From positions 682,001 through 746,000 of the forward strand of contig NC_018212.1 of NCBI RefSeq assembly GCF_000219625.1: a stretch of DNA of 64,000 bases, read 5' to 3'. Under the pieces are notes generated by a model, which searched no databases, had not been told where the DNA came from, and saw only the letters and a list, made by a program, of their open reading frames with translations. Source of the DNA: Zymoseptoria tritici IPO323. Lineage: Eukaryota > Ascomycota > Dothideomycetes > Mycosphaerellales > Mycosphaerellaceae. The position numbers and the translations under genes are program-made. Shown here one piece after another: positions 43,701-55,600 of the stretch (within the stretch, counting starts at the first letter, position 1; each line of letters opens with the position of its first letter).

Positions 43701-46348
43701 GCAGATCACTCGTGGATCAGGTCATCTCCACCGCTGTGCCCGAGAGCCAGGATCCTGAGAAGGTGTCCATCGCGGTCAAGGCTTTCATTGATGCCGACAT
43801 GCCCGTGGAACTGATTGAGCTGCTCGAGAAGATCATTTTGGAGCCATCGACCTTCAGCGACAACGCCAACTTGCAGAACTTGCTGATGCTCACTGCCGCC
43901 AAGTCTGATCGCGGTCGTGTTGCCAACTACATCCAGCAGCTTGACCAGTACAGCCCTGATGATATTGCCCAGCAATGTATCGAGGTCGGCATGTACGAGG
44001 AGGCATTCCTCATTCACAAGAAGGCCGAGAACCACACCGAGGCGGCCAACGTCTTGGTTGACCATGTAGTGTCTATTGACAGGGCTCAGGAATACGCAGA
44101 ACAGGTCGACCTTCCGGAAGTCTGGAGTAAGGTGGCTAAGGCTCAGCTTGATGGACTACGAGTCACCGACTCTGTCGAATCGTACATCCGCGCACAAGAC
44201 CCTGCCAACCATCTCGAGGTCATCGAGACTGCCACCCACGCAGGAAAGGATGACGACCTCATAAAGTACCTCCGCATGGCGCGCAAGACTCTTCGTGAAC
44301 CAGCCGTCGACACCGCACTTGCTTTCGCCTACGCTCGCACGAACCAGCTTCCCGAGCTGGAGGACTTCCTCCGTGCCTCGAATGTCGCCAACATCGAGGA
44401 GTCGGGTGACAAGGCGTACGCTGAGGGTCTGCACGAGGCTGCGAAGATCTTCTTCTCGTCAATCAACAACTGGGCCAAGCTCGCCACGACTCTCGTGCAC
44501 TTGGAGGACTACCAAGCCGCTGTCGACTGCGCCCGCAAGGCCAACAGCGTCAAGGTTTGGAAGCAGGTCAACCAGGCATGTGTGGACAAGAAGGAGTTCC
44601 GACTTGCACAAATTTGTGGTTTGAACCTCATCGTCCACGCCGAAGAATTGGATGATCTGGTCAAGCAGTACGAGCGAAATGGATACTTTGACGAACTCAT
44701 CAGCCTGCTCGAAGCCGGCCTTGGTCTCGAGAGAGGTAAGTACACACCTTTTCAGTATGATATTACCAGATGCTGACCGACTGTTCTAGCGCACATGGGG
44801 GTCTTTACCTCTTTGGCTATCGTGCTCAGCAAGTATCACCCCGAACAAGGTAAGCAATCAAGTATGGAGGGCATGGATCCGTTCTCCTGCTCAAACTGCA
44901 CATTCCAAGCTACTGAGACGCATTTCGTGACGTGCAGCTTGAGCGGCATCATGGAGATAGACACACCTCTATTCTTCCGCTCGAGCTGCACACACGAAGC
45001 TGCTGAGGTACAATGCGTGCTGTCCAATTTGAGTGGAGTCTCGGAGATAGACTGTCTCCGCTCTCCTGCTCGAACTGCACACCGGGGCACTGAGGTGCAC
45101 TTCCTGCCGTGCAGCTTGAGCAGGACAATGGAGATAGATCTACCTCCTTTCTCCTGCTCGAAGTGCCCACACCAAGCCACTGAGGTGCATGTCATGCAGC
45201 GTAGTTTGAGCGGGATCACGGAGATAGAACCCCCTTCCTCATCCCCTACGTGTTTGACACATCTGCTGACATCCATTCAGTGATGGACCATTTACGGATC
45301 TTCTGGGGGCGCATCAACATTCCCAAGGTCATCAAGGCCGTCGAAGATGCGCACCTCTGGCGAGAGCTCGTGTTCCTGCATACCCACTACGACGAATTCG
45401 ACAACGCTGCCCTGGCGATGATGGAGAGAGCTGCAGATGCCTGGGAGCACCAGACCTTCAAGGAGACGATCGTCAAAGTGGCTAACCTCGAAATCTACTA
45501 TAAATCGTTGAACTTCTACCTCCAGGAACAGCCGTCGCTCATCACCGATCTTCTCCAGGCTCTCACTCCCCGGATCGATGTCAATCGCGTTGTCAAGATG
45601 TTCGAGAAATCAGACAATATTCCTCTCATCAAGCCTTTCCTGCTCAACGTCCAAGGCCAGAACAAGCGCGCAGTCAACGACGCTATCAACGACCTGCTCA
45701 TTGAGGAGGAAGACCACAAGCAGCTCCGCGACAGCGTTCAGAACTTCGACAACTACGAGGCTGTCGCCCTTGCCCAGCGATTAGAGAAGCACGATCTTGT
45801 CTTCTTCCGACAGATCGCTGCCAACATCTACCGCAAGAACAAGCGATGGGACAAATCGATCCAGCTCTCGAAGCAGGACAAGCTTTACAAGGATGCCATC
45901 GAGACCGCCGCCATGTCGGGCAAGACCGAGGTCGTCGAGGAGCTCCTTCGCTACGTAAGTCCCGTCATATCATTCCGTCCCGTGTATCTTTCACTAACAT
46001 CATTCACAGTTCGTCGATATCGGCAGCAAAGAATGCTACACATCCATGCTTTACGCCTGCTACGACCTCATCCCACTCCACACCGTCATGGAGATCTCAT
46101 GGCGGCACAATCTCACCGACTTCACTATGCCGTTCATGATCAACTTCATGTCGCAGCAAGCCGCCACCATCAGCGAGCTCAAGCGCGACAACGACGAGCG
46201 CAAAGCTCGCGAGGCGTCGGAGAAGAAGGAAGAGGACACGGGTCCTATTCTCGGACAGTCGAGATTGATGTTGACACAGGGTCCGATTGGACAGCAGCCT
46301 AATGGTGTGATGGCGCAGCCGACGGGAATGTATGGTGGGTTCAGATGA
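40708..46348 (+). CDS. CHC1: Clathrin heavy chain
   Basis: Five exons (40708-40767, 40850-44735, 44790-44849, 45281-45954, 46010-46348) encode 1,672 residues, the usual family length. Exon 1 gives MAPLPIKFTELLQL, and the N-terminal propeller repeats follow (IGFNSCTLESDHYVCIR, MKRPIKADSAIMHW). The leg is a long helical solenoid with clathrin repeats ([40 protein letters not shown]), and the proximal/trimerisation region follows (HLRIFWGRINIPKVI, YACYDLIPLHTVMEISWRHN). The C-terminus is Gln/Gly/Pro-rich. Clathrin triskelia coat endocytic and trans-Golgi vesicles. Intron 1 (82 nt) has a GCTAAC branch. Intron 3 is oddly long (431 nt) and is mostly a tandem hairpin repeat. The frame is open through much of intron 3, which creates a spurious 162-codon ORF. 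Confidence 0.97.
44881..45238 (+). repeat. Four tandem hairpin-repeat units inside clathrin intron 3
   Basis: Units start at about 44,883, 44,973, 45,062 and 45,150, a period of 88-90 bp. Each has the layout TCTCCTGCTCGAACTGCAC, a spacer with CCAAGCCACTGAGGTGCA, then GTGCAGCTTGAGCGGGATC and GGAGATAGA. The GCTC-AA-CTGCAC and GTGCAG-TTGAGC arms are inverted, so each unit can form a hairpin. The intron proper is 44850-45280 (GTAAGC donor, CATTCAG acceptor), so the repeats fill over 80 percent of it. The same family occurs at 6.6, 7.3, 8.1 and 9.2 kb. Confidence 0.9.
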
Positions 46349-47389
46349 GCGGAGATTCGAGAGAGAGAGGATTTCAAGGTGAAGTCTTGGTTGCTCTGAG
46401 GAGCAGCTGCGAGGCTGAAAGTTCTAGTGCGATGCCATTATCTCTGCATATGTTCCAGGGTAATGGTAGCATGTGGGAGAGCTTCTGCTTGCGGGATGCG
46501 GGCAGTGGCTAGCGCTGTTGTACACTAGAGTGCAGTTCTGAACTTCTGCGAGTCTGGTGTGTGTCTATGTATGTGATGTGCTGAGGGCAGCATGTGTGTT
46601 GCAGTATCAAGATTTCGGATCGACTTTGCAAGTACTGGTCCACTCAATGTTCATGTCGCTCGCCGCGGCTGGCGTGAACTCTCCTTGAACTATTCTCATT
46701 CGGACCACGACACTTTAGGAATACGCTTGATCGGTCTACGGGATAGTGTACCGCTACATGACCTTTGTGACACAGTATACAGTTGCAGTACGCTGTCCTT
46801 GGCCTAGTCCTTGAGAAGACTCTGGCATCTGCCACTGAAAGTCTCTGTTGGTAGTACTGGTACATCGAGTCATTGACCAACTCGTCGTCCTCACACGACA
46901 GCTTTCCTCCTGTCCACAGAACGACACTTTCCCTCACGTGCCTGTCAGCATCCCGTCGTGGTCATATGCTGGCCACGTCATGCCTGCCAGGTGGTGTATT
47001 GATAGCTGCAAAGACCTGGCCGGAAGTCACATTCGCTGCTGACAACAATGAACGTGATTACCTGCCCGAAAGTCGCGATGCCATTGGAACGGTGCAAGGA
47101 ACCAAAGTACTCAACAATTGCACGTAATTCACAACACTGTTCGCCATTGCGTGCGCGCGATTCAAGTTGTTGCCCGTGGCTGAACTCATCGCGGAAGTGT
47201 GGCGCTGCTCTCTGTTTGTGCCACATGCTCTTGGCGACGACCTCCCGTCTTCCATCATCTCGAAACGCAACACCTCTCTCACCTTACATCAACAACATCC
47301 TCCACCACCACCGCGACTATCCACCCCGCTCCCCTATCCGATCCATCAACAACACACGACCAAACGACACACCCTGACCAACCCGCAAA
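46349..47389. other. Intergenic between clathrin and the 14-3-3 gene
   Basis: No gene is supported. The last 150 bp before 47,390 are a C/A-rich leader (CACCACCACCGCGACTATCC) typical of a strongly expressed fungal gene. Confidence 0.6.
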
Positions 47390-48757
47390 ATGGCTACTGA
47401 GGTACGTCGCTGCCCCTACCCCTCTCTCAGGTGATTGCGCGTGGCTGCGCATGCCTCATCCTCAACGAAACCACCTCGCGCCATCACCTTCTCACAGCCT
47501 CAATTCGCTAACTTCTAATGCCCACAGCGCGAGAGGTACGACCTCCGAGAGCTTCGCGTCCGCACGCGCGCGCCCTCACTGACACCCGAGCAGCAAGACT
47601 TTCCTCGCACGACTGTGTGAGCAGGCTGAGCGCTACGATGGTACGTCATGCTCCACTGTTTGAGTCGTGGAGCGATTTGCTGACCTGTTTTGCAGAGATG
47701 GTTAGCTACATGAAGGTATGGAGTCGAAGACTGTGAAGGCGAGAGAACGTGCAGCTGACAAGTCGAAATAGGAAGTCGCAAAGGTACGATATGACCACCG
47801 ATAAGGTCCCTTTCACTCCCACCATTCCAAATGACCTCCAAAACGAACCTACATCCTCCCGCTCCGACTGCCATCGCAATTGCCGTCGACTGTTATCGCG
47901 ATCCGACCACTGACACACACAACAGATTGGCGGTGAACTCACTGTCGACGAGCGCAACCTCCTCTCCGTGGCCTACAAGAACGTGGTCGGCACACGCCGT
48001 GCCTCGTGGCGCATCATTTCCAGCATCGAGCAGAAGGAGGAGGCCAAGGGCTCGGACAAGCACGTCGGCATCATCCGTGACTACCGTCAGAAGATCGAGA
48101 CCGAGTTGGAGAAGGTCTGCCAAGATGTGCTCGATGTGCTCGACGAGAGCCTCATTCCCAAGGCCGAGACTGGCGAGAGCAAGGTCTTCTACCATAAGAT
48201 GTGCGTGCATACAATCGGTTGGCGAAAGAATGACACGCTGACAATGTCAAAGGAAGGGTGACTACCACCGCTACCTTGCTGAGTTCGCCTCCGGTGAGAA
48301 GCGCAAGACGTCTGCCACTGCTGCTCACGACGCCTACAAGGTATGTACTGATCTGACACAACTGCATACGTCCCACAAATGCTCACCATCACTTCAGAAC
48401 GCCACCGATGTCGCCCAGACCGAGCTCACCCCAACCCACCCGATCCGCCTCGGTCTCGCCCTCAACTTCTCCGTGTTCTACTACGAGATCCTCAACTCTC
48501 CCGACCGCGCATGCCATCTCGCCAAGCAGGCTTTCGACGACGCCATCGCCGAGCTCGACAGCCTCTCGGAAGAGTCCTACCGCGACAGCACCCTCATCAT
48601 GCAGCTTCTCCGCGACAACCTCACCCTCTGGACCTCTTCTGACGGCGCCGAGCCCGATGCTGCTGCCGGCGAGACCAAGGCCGAGGAGAAGGCTCCCGAG
48701 GCCGCTGCCGAGGCGCCCGCTGCGGCTGCCACCGAGGAGTCCAAGCCCGCCGCCTAA
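47390..48757 (+). CDS. 14-3-3 protein
   Basis: Eight exons: 47390-47401, 47528-47535, 47594-47640, 47696-47715, 47772-47783, 47926-48200, 48253-48340 and 48398-48757. They encode 273 residues, with the first five exons only 12, 8, 47, 20 and 12 nt. Spliced, the start reads [20 protein letters not shown] then YDEMVSYMKEVAKIGGELT, which is the canonical 14-3-3 helix A-B sequence. Signature [20 protein letters not shown] and the binding-groove block [15 protein letters not shown] follow. The tail is Ala/Glu/Lys-rich, as in fungi. 14-3-3 dimers bind phosphoserine/threonine clients across signalling and metabolism. Splice signals are all GT-AG, and each junction restores the conserved sequence, so the micro-exons are well supported. 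Confidence 0.94.
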
Positions 48758-51700
48758 ACGCGTGCACGTCTTTATGAAGTCATCAGCGAGCGCGCCCTTA
48801 TCGGGTGCTGGCGTGTGCGTTCAAGTGTGTTTTGTGTGTTTTCAGATGGGAGCGCGGCCTGACGATGAGAATCTTTCTCTCCCTCCTCTCACCAATTTCT
48901 GTATTGTCATTGGGAATCGTGGGAGTCGAGGGCAAACAAAGCAAGCAAAAAAAGGGAAAATGAATACCAACACTTTTTCTTGATCCGTACGAACGTTTTT
49001 CGAGGAAGGATGTCTCTCATATCAGTCTCGTCGTCTTCTCCATTCCGCATGCAGCGTTGCGACCAAGATCATGGTACCTTGCATTTTCGGCCCCATACCC
49101 AAAGATTGCGAGTCTAGCCATATGTGTATGGTATTTCGTGCACCACGACAGTCTTTACAGGAGATGAAATGCAGCGAATGATCCGACTTCTTCCAGCGCC
49201 GACTTTGTACCATGTGGCGGCGTTCGCGTACACTGTGCGCACATGTCCGTTTACATGCGTGCCTATATGGCTGTACTAGTACGTCTGAATAAGTTGCCAG
49301 GTACGCTGACATGCACGCCTATACAGCGGTACTGGTATGTCCAAATAATCGGACAGAAGCGGTGCCATGCTGGCTTATGTAGGAGTACAGACACGCTGGC
49401 ATGTCGGGTGGAATAGCTGTACAAGTCTGTTGGCATGCCAGCTTATTTAAGTGTTCAAGTACGCTGCCATACACGCCTCTATGGCTCTACCCGTACGCTC
49501 AAACTGCCGCACAACTACGTTGGCTTGCCAGCTTGTTTACCCGTACAACTACGCTGGCATATCGAAGTGAATAGCCTTACAAGGACGCTGGCATACACGC
49601 CTCTATGATCGTACCGGTACGTGTGCAGCTATCATGACATGCCAGCTTATCTACGCGTACAGGCCGGTTGTCTGATCAACTCCATAGCCGTATTAGCACG
49701 CCTCCGTAACCATACACGTACCATGGCATGTTAGCGTGTTCAGCGAGGAAGATGTTCACGGCCAGTATCACATCGCGACATACATCATCTCGACACTCAC
49801 ATGCAGACTCCAGAACAACCACACTAAGCAGGAAGCGTAAGCTTCACTTCCCGCAACCACGTTGTGAATGTTCACCTTCCCACGTCCCGTCTATCGCTCT
49901 CTGTGGAATCGACTGCCGACCGACCTCGCCGAAAACTGAGATCGAATATGGAGGCCATGAGCTCCTAGCCCTACTCGCTGGTCCTTGACGGAGGTGAGGT
50001 TGACCGGCGGAAGTGAGACATGCTTACCTACCACGCGGGTTGGAGTTTGTGGTCTGGAACGTGAGGCCGGGGTTTGACTTCTGGTCGAGATGGAGGATGT
50101 GGTATGGGTTGGGCTGTATCGAGTGATGAGTCGTATGCCTGAAGGAACTCGTCGGCCAGATCTGGGGGCTGAAGGACTTGGGTCTGGCTAGGTCTCCGCT
50201 TGGGCATACCCTTTGAGCATGATGCGGACTGCCTGCTGGCGTTAGCACGATGTATTGTGGATGCGCTCAAGATGCTAGGCTACATGCATACCGTGCGGAG
50301 CTGTTTTCAAGCTCGATCAGCCCTCGGAGTGCGCTGGTTCGCTGGACAGAGATCTTGCTTGCTTCTGCCTCCTTTGAGCTTCAGACACCTGCTCCAGGAG
50401 ATCGAGGTATCTTGTGAAGAGCGGAAGAGGTGACTCAGCAGTGGAGCGGTCACCCTCGCTGATTTGAGCCACAGTGTGACGAGCTGGCTGGGCCAACGGC
50501 GGGAACGGTGTACAGTTGAGCGCAACGTTCGTTCATCGGCAGGGCTGATACATTAAACGGTCGATGGTTGCCCTGGACACCGGACGGCCTGGTCTTGTAT
50601 TTGCATTCCGAGATGCATGAAAGAGGCATATGCAATGCCAGCAGCTGATCAAGCCAAATGGACTGTACGAGCCACATGGTAACGACTGCGAATCGGGCAG
50701 GACGTGGTCATGGTCGCCTGAACTTCCTGTGCGTGAAGATTTCTCACAAGACCACGAGTATGGACTTTGTCAATGAACGAAGCAACGACTGTCCAAATCG
50801 TTCCAATTCACAAACCAGTCTCACCACAACGACGGAGCGTCGCCTCACAGCCCTCTCTGTTTTCTCTCCTGCCGTGCCGCACGGCTCACCCAGGCAACAA
50901 TTGGTGGATATCGGCGTCTAGAAGCGTTCTGGCTATTGACGGCTGTATATGCCAAGTCGTGATACGGGAGGAAAGGTGGAGGAAGTCTCAGCCCGCGGAA
51001 AGAAGTGTGAAGGTCAACCTCGTGTAAGAAAGCGCATTTCCAGCTGCGGCCCGCCCGGGCCGCTTTTAGCCGGGACTTGAAATGATTCAACTTCCAACGT
51101 CGCCTTTCAAAGTCTGTCAAGTCCCCCTCGACATCAGCGACCAACTCCTGCTTTATACCAGAGCGTTCGAACCTGCGTATCAACAGCATGATCCAACATC
51201 GAGCGATTGTCTCCTATTCACCATATGCAAAGCGATGCTCGAGGGAGCTCCGCTCGGCGGACAAACACTTCACCCGCCCGGATCGATGTTGCGCTAGTGT
51301 CACACCGTCCAGTTTGTTTACTTCGTAGGGCATGGCCGGATCAACACAGCGACGCACCCGACCTCTTTTAGGGCCCCGGTGGCCCCCAAAACTTGAGATC
51401 CGCCACAAAGCCCCAGATGCGAGCCACGGAGGGTGAGGCGGGACGATGTCTCAAGAAATCTTCCCGCAACACGAGGGTGTAAAGACATGGCGTCGGTACT
51501 CTCGTTTCAGACTTCGGCATCTTCTCGACACCGACGAACGCCGCGCTGTCGATGGACAGGGCAGCAGTCCTTGATGAGTTGAGCAAGATTGGAGTCCTTG
51601 ATCTCAATGCCGTCAACGATGGCGAGCCACGTTGAATGGCGCACGTGACATGGCTGCTTGAGCTTGGCTGTCCAAGCCAGCGCTGTCGTGATCAAACGTC

Positions 51701-52617
51701 TCGAAATGTGGTCGTTGCCGTTACTGTAGGGATCAACGGCGATCATAACAGTTAATCCATGCCACGAGTTCGAGAAATCAGAATGTTCAGCGATGACTAT
51801 CACCAAGCTAACGACGATGTAGTGACATAGACATATTCGGCTGGACCTCGGGACGATGGTGTATAACAGCCGAGAGAACTTATGCTCAACGATCGTCGAT
51901 TGAAGCTGCCTGGCATACAGCCGCCAGAACGACATCCCACGTGGACGGCATGTGTGAGCTTTCCCATTCAAGGTGGTGTACAGGCAACAGTAGTGGTAGA
52001 GGCAACAGTAGTGGTAGTAAGCATGCTCCAGGCTGCTCCTTCATACCTCGGAGGTACTGTCCAGCTGCCGAATTTGGCTCAGACGGGACAATACTTCTTA
52101 CGCGAAAACCTGGTCCACAAACAGCCACTTCCATGCAAGGTACCCCAACGGGCCGTAACAACCACTCTGGCAGCCGCCCCGGCCCCAAAGTATCCACTCT
52201 CATCATCAGGGCTTTCGCTGGCGGTCGCACCTTACCCCGGAAACCGAATGATATTGATGTATGCACTCTGAACATCAGCGCAACATTACAACGAAGAAGC
52301 CATGCCCACATCAGACCTGATCAAAGATGTGGCATGGCCTCGGTCCTTCTCCAGCCACCGATCGAACAGCAGATTGGGGGCTGATACACTGCCACAGTTC
52401 GCTGTACCGTGCCGTCCTGAGATCCTCTACGATGTGTCTCAGAGCTTCAACCGTTGGTACGTCCGAGATCCCATCGCCCAGACCGGAGTCTGATGGGAGA
52501 TGCTGTCCCAAATTTAGTTGCGGTATATAGCACATCCAGACCTCGTTCGCGGGTGCTCTGCAGTATTGTGAACATCAAACTCGACATTTGCGCGCATCAG
52601 TGCGCTTCACCTCGAAT
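48758..52617. other. 3.9-kb gene-poor interval
   Basis: I see no supported gene. It contains a degenerate tandem array (49,240-49,735). Beyond that there are only short ORFs without recognisable features, up to 154 codons on the reverse strand at 51507-51971. A short GGCAACAGTAGTGGTAGAGG-type repeat lies at about 51,980-52,020. A TATATAG lies about 90 bp before the giant gene's ATG (near 52,526). Confidence 0.5.
49240..49735. repeat. Degenerate tandem array of alternating short modules
   Basis: Two recurring modules alternate: ACACGCCTCTATGGCTGTAC then GGTACG (near 49,257, 49,312, 49,471, 49,593 and 49,699), and GCCAGCTTATTTACGTGTAC then AAGTACGCTGGCAT (near 49,360, 49,430, 49,528 and 49,640). 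Copies are diverged. TACGCTGGCAT and ATGCCAGCTTA are partly complementary, so hairpins are possible. No coding capacity is seen. Confidence 0.65.
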
Positions 52618-55600
52618 ATGAGGGTCTTTGAGGTGACCGCTGTTGTGCTCGCGATCCTCGGCAGCGTGGATGCTACTGTCAACAACCACCATGCGGCGAA
52701 TCGACCTCTGACCTGCGGACTGAAGGGAAACGACAACAACAGAAATGTTCTCACTCAGTGTGGATCCAGTCTCCAGCAATGCGCGGCCAAATGCGCGAAC
52801 GATCCGAGATGCAGGTCCTACGGTGTTGGACAAGGGTCTTGCAGGACGTATTCAGCGCCAGTCGAGAGCTGTGCTCGGGCTCGCTCAGCTGGGGCATGGA
52901 AGTTCTTCGACAAGGGTTGCGGATTGCCCAAGGCGAAGCATACGACGACAAGACGGGTTACGAAGACGAAGAAGCCGGTTGTGACGGTGACCAAGACCAA
53001 GAAGCCGACCAAACACCACACCACTGCAAAGAGACCTGTACCCACGAAAAAGTCTACGACGGTGGGGAAGCCTTCGACGACGAAGAAATCCACGACGACG
53101 AAGAAATCCACGACGACGAAGAAGTCTACGACGACAAAGAAGCCCGGGACGGCAGTCGATCCCGCAACAGCGAAGATAACAACGACTACTAAACGTTTGA
53201 CAACTTCGAAATTGCCCATTAGCACGAAGAAATCGGCGACTACACCGAGAGTATCAAGCACCAAAGGACGGACTACCACCACCACTCGATCGAGTGTCAA
53301 TAACGATCGTCCGTTCACCAGCTCTAATACCCGGTCTATTTCGCGAACGACTAGCCAGAATCCTGGCCTCAACGTTAACCCAGTCTCGAGCTCTCGCCCT
53401 GCATCTTCTCGTTCATCATCAGCATCTTCTCGCGCATCTCCTGTTTCGTCTTCCTCCGTATCTTCACGCGCATCTCGAACTTCGTCTTCTTCTGCATTTA
53501 CTTCCCGTTCTACTACAATTCGTACTACCCCGACCACTGCTTCCTCTCGTACTTACACAGGCGCATCGATCCCCATGGCTACTACAACTTCTAGCGGAAA
53601 TGACGGGGATGGCGATAGCGGGGATGGTGGCGAGGACGACGATCCTGATATCTCGGTGAACCCTCCCGTGACTGATGCTCCATCTGCTACAACTACTTTG
53701 CCTTCAGACGATGGGCAAAATGACAACGGTGATCCTATCATCAGTATCGACGACCCCGAAGCCTCGCCGGATGCGTCGGAGGAACCACCTTATCATGAAC
53801 CTACCGTGCCCGCAGATGCAATTTCGGCAATCTCGACCACTGTCTCAGTCGAGCCCAGCAGTGGCTCGTCAGCTCCATCCATGCCTGCCTCTGCAACAAC
53901 CCACGCACCGGCCACGTGCCGCTCGAACGTACCATTCGGCATTGTGGCCCCAAGTTCTAACCAGGCCTTGCATATCGCTCCTGACAATTCCGCGAGCGAC
54001 TCCGTGACTCTGGGCTCCGGAGATGGAGCATCCAATTTTGTCCTCGACGAAAGATGCCATCTCGTCAGCACGAGTGGAGACCCAATGATTGCGGCCTTCT
54101 CTGCAGACGGCGAGTATGATGGATTTGTGTCAATGGACGGGAATTTCGGCGAGGAAGACGCCTGTGTCTACGATATTGATGCGGAAGACGTGATCAGCTG
54201 TGTGTGCGATGCGATTCCGGTCGATTTCGCTACGGTCGGACAAGGAGCACTTGTTTTGATTCCGAGAGGACAGCCGGGTCGTGCTACTATTGTTGAGCTG
54301 CATGCTGGCCAGGTGACGAGCTCCACGAGCATGATTGCTACTGCTTCTACCACTGTCAGTTCCAGCGGCGGAGCAGGATCTTCGACTGGAAGGATGACTG
54401 CTGGTCTGAGCGCGGTAATTACGACAACATCAAACGCGCACTCCACGAGCGCAAGCACTTCCCTCGTGGACGACTCCTCGTCGAGCGTGTCCGGATCCTC
54501 GAGTGGTCAGGCTTCTATCTCGTCCTCGTCCAAGGAGGCAATGAGCCCGGAGGCCACCTCAATCCAGACCTCGTCCCGAGAAACTTCATCCTCTACCACC
54601 GATCTCGGATCTCTCGAGTTTCAATCCTCAGCTCCTGCTTTGACACCGAGTGGTACGACGTCCTCTAGCACTTACAACTTGGTCTCCACCTTGAGCACCA
54701 TTCTCTCTCAGACGGCCAGTACCCTGGCTGCGTCCAGTGGACCCATATCTAGTGGCAGCTCGTCCATCGGCGACACTCCTGTCAGCACAGAGCGAGGTGC
54801 CTCTGAAGATTCGTACTCCACTCTCGACACCATCTCCTCTGACGCTGCATCTTTGTCCGCTGGATCTGGCCCGTCGGATACTGAAACTTCGCTCGCCGCT
54901 CAAGCCAGCTCTTCCGCACCAAACGAGGCGTCACTGGAGTCTCCGATATCTACCGCGACAACGCCGAATATTGGTTCGACGAACCTTATTACAGGAACCA
55001 CAACTCCTCGCGACATTGGCGAGACAAGCCCTGTGTCCCAGAGTGAGCCAAGCCCTCCAGCTACGAAATCTGCGATCGGCGGCGTATCTATCCCGGATAA
55101 CGACACTACGGACAGCGGCGAGGGCACCCAAGATTTCCGGTGCGAGGCGGACGTAAAGCGGTCCATGGCCACCGATGGCTTCAAGGTCAGATGCAATAAG
55201 GAAGTCGTCAGTGAGGACGGAAATCTGATTGACTCCCTTGACGCAGTCACAGTATTTGACTGCATTCGGATATGCAAAGAGCAGTTGACTTGTGTTGCCT
55301 TCAACCACGATGATCTGAGTGAGAAGTGCGAGATTTTCAGCGCAGTCTATCACGTCGTTTCTGCTCCTGGAATCGCCAAGGGACAACGATTGCCGCTTTC
55401 CAGCACCTCATCCACGGCTTTTGTTTCGAGCACAGAGAACAGTGCCCAATCTACGGCGGCGAGTTTCCCTGTCGCGGTGACATCGAACGCAACTGGCGAA
55501 TCAGCTTCCTCGACCGAATCCTCCGATGAGCCCTTCAGCGCCATTTCTACTGGCGTTTTTTCGACCGTACCCGAGAGTGCCGACCCTGCTCCTTCTCAGA

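Noticed and set aside
44795..45283. 162-codon ORF following the third clathrin exon
   Set aside because: It reads through the tandem repeats of intron 3. Clear splice sites at 44850 and 45280 restore the conserved clathrin sequence on both sides.
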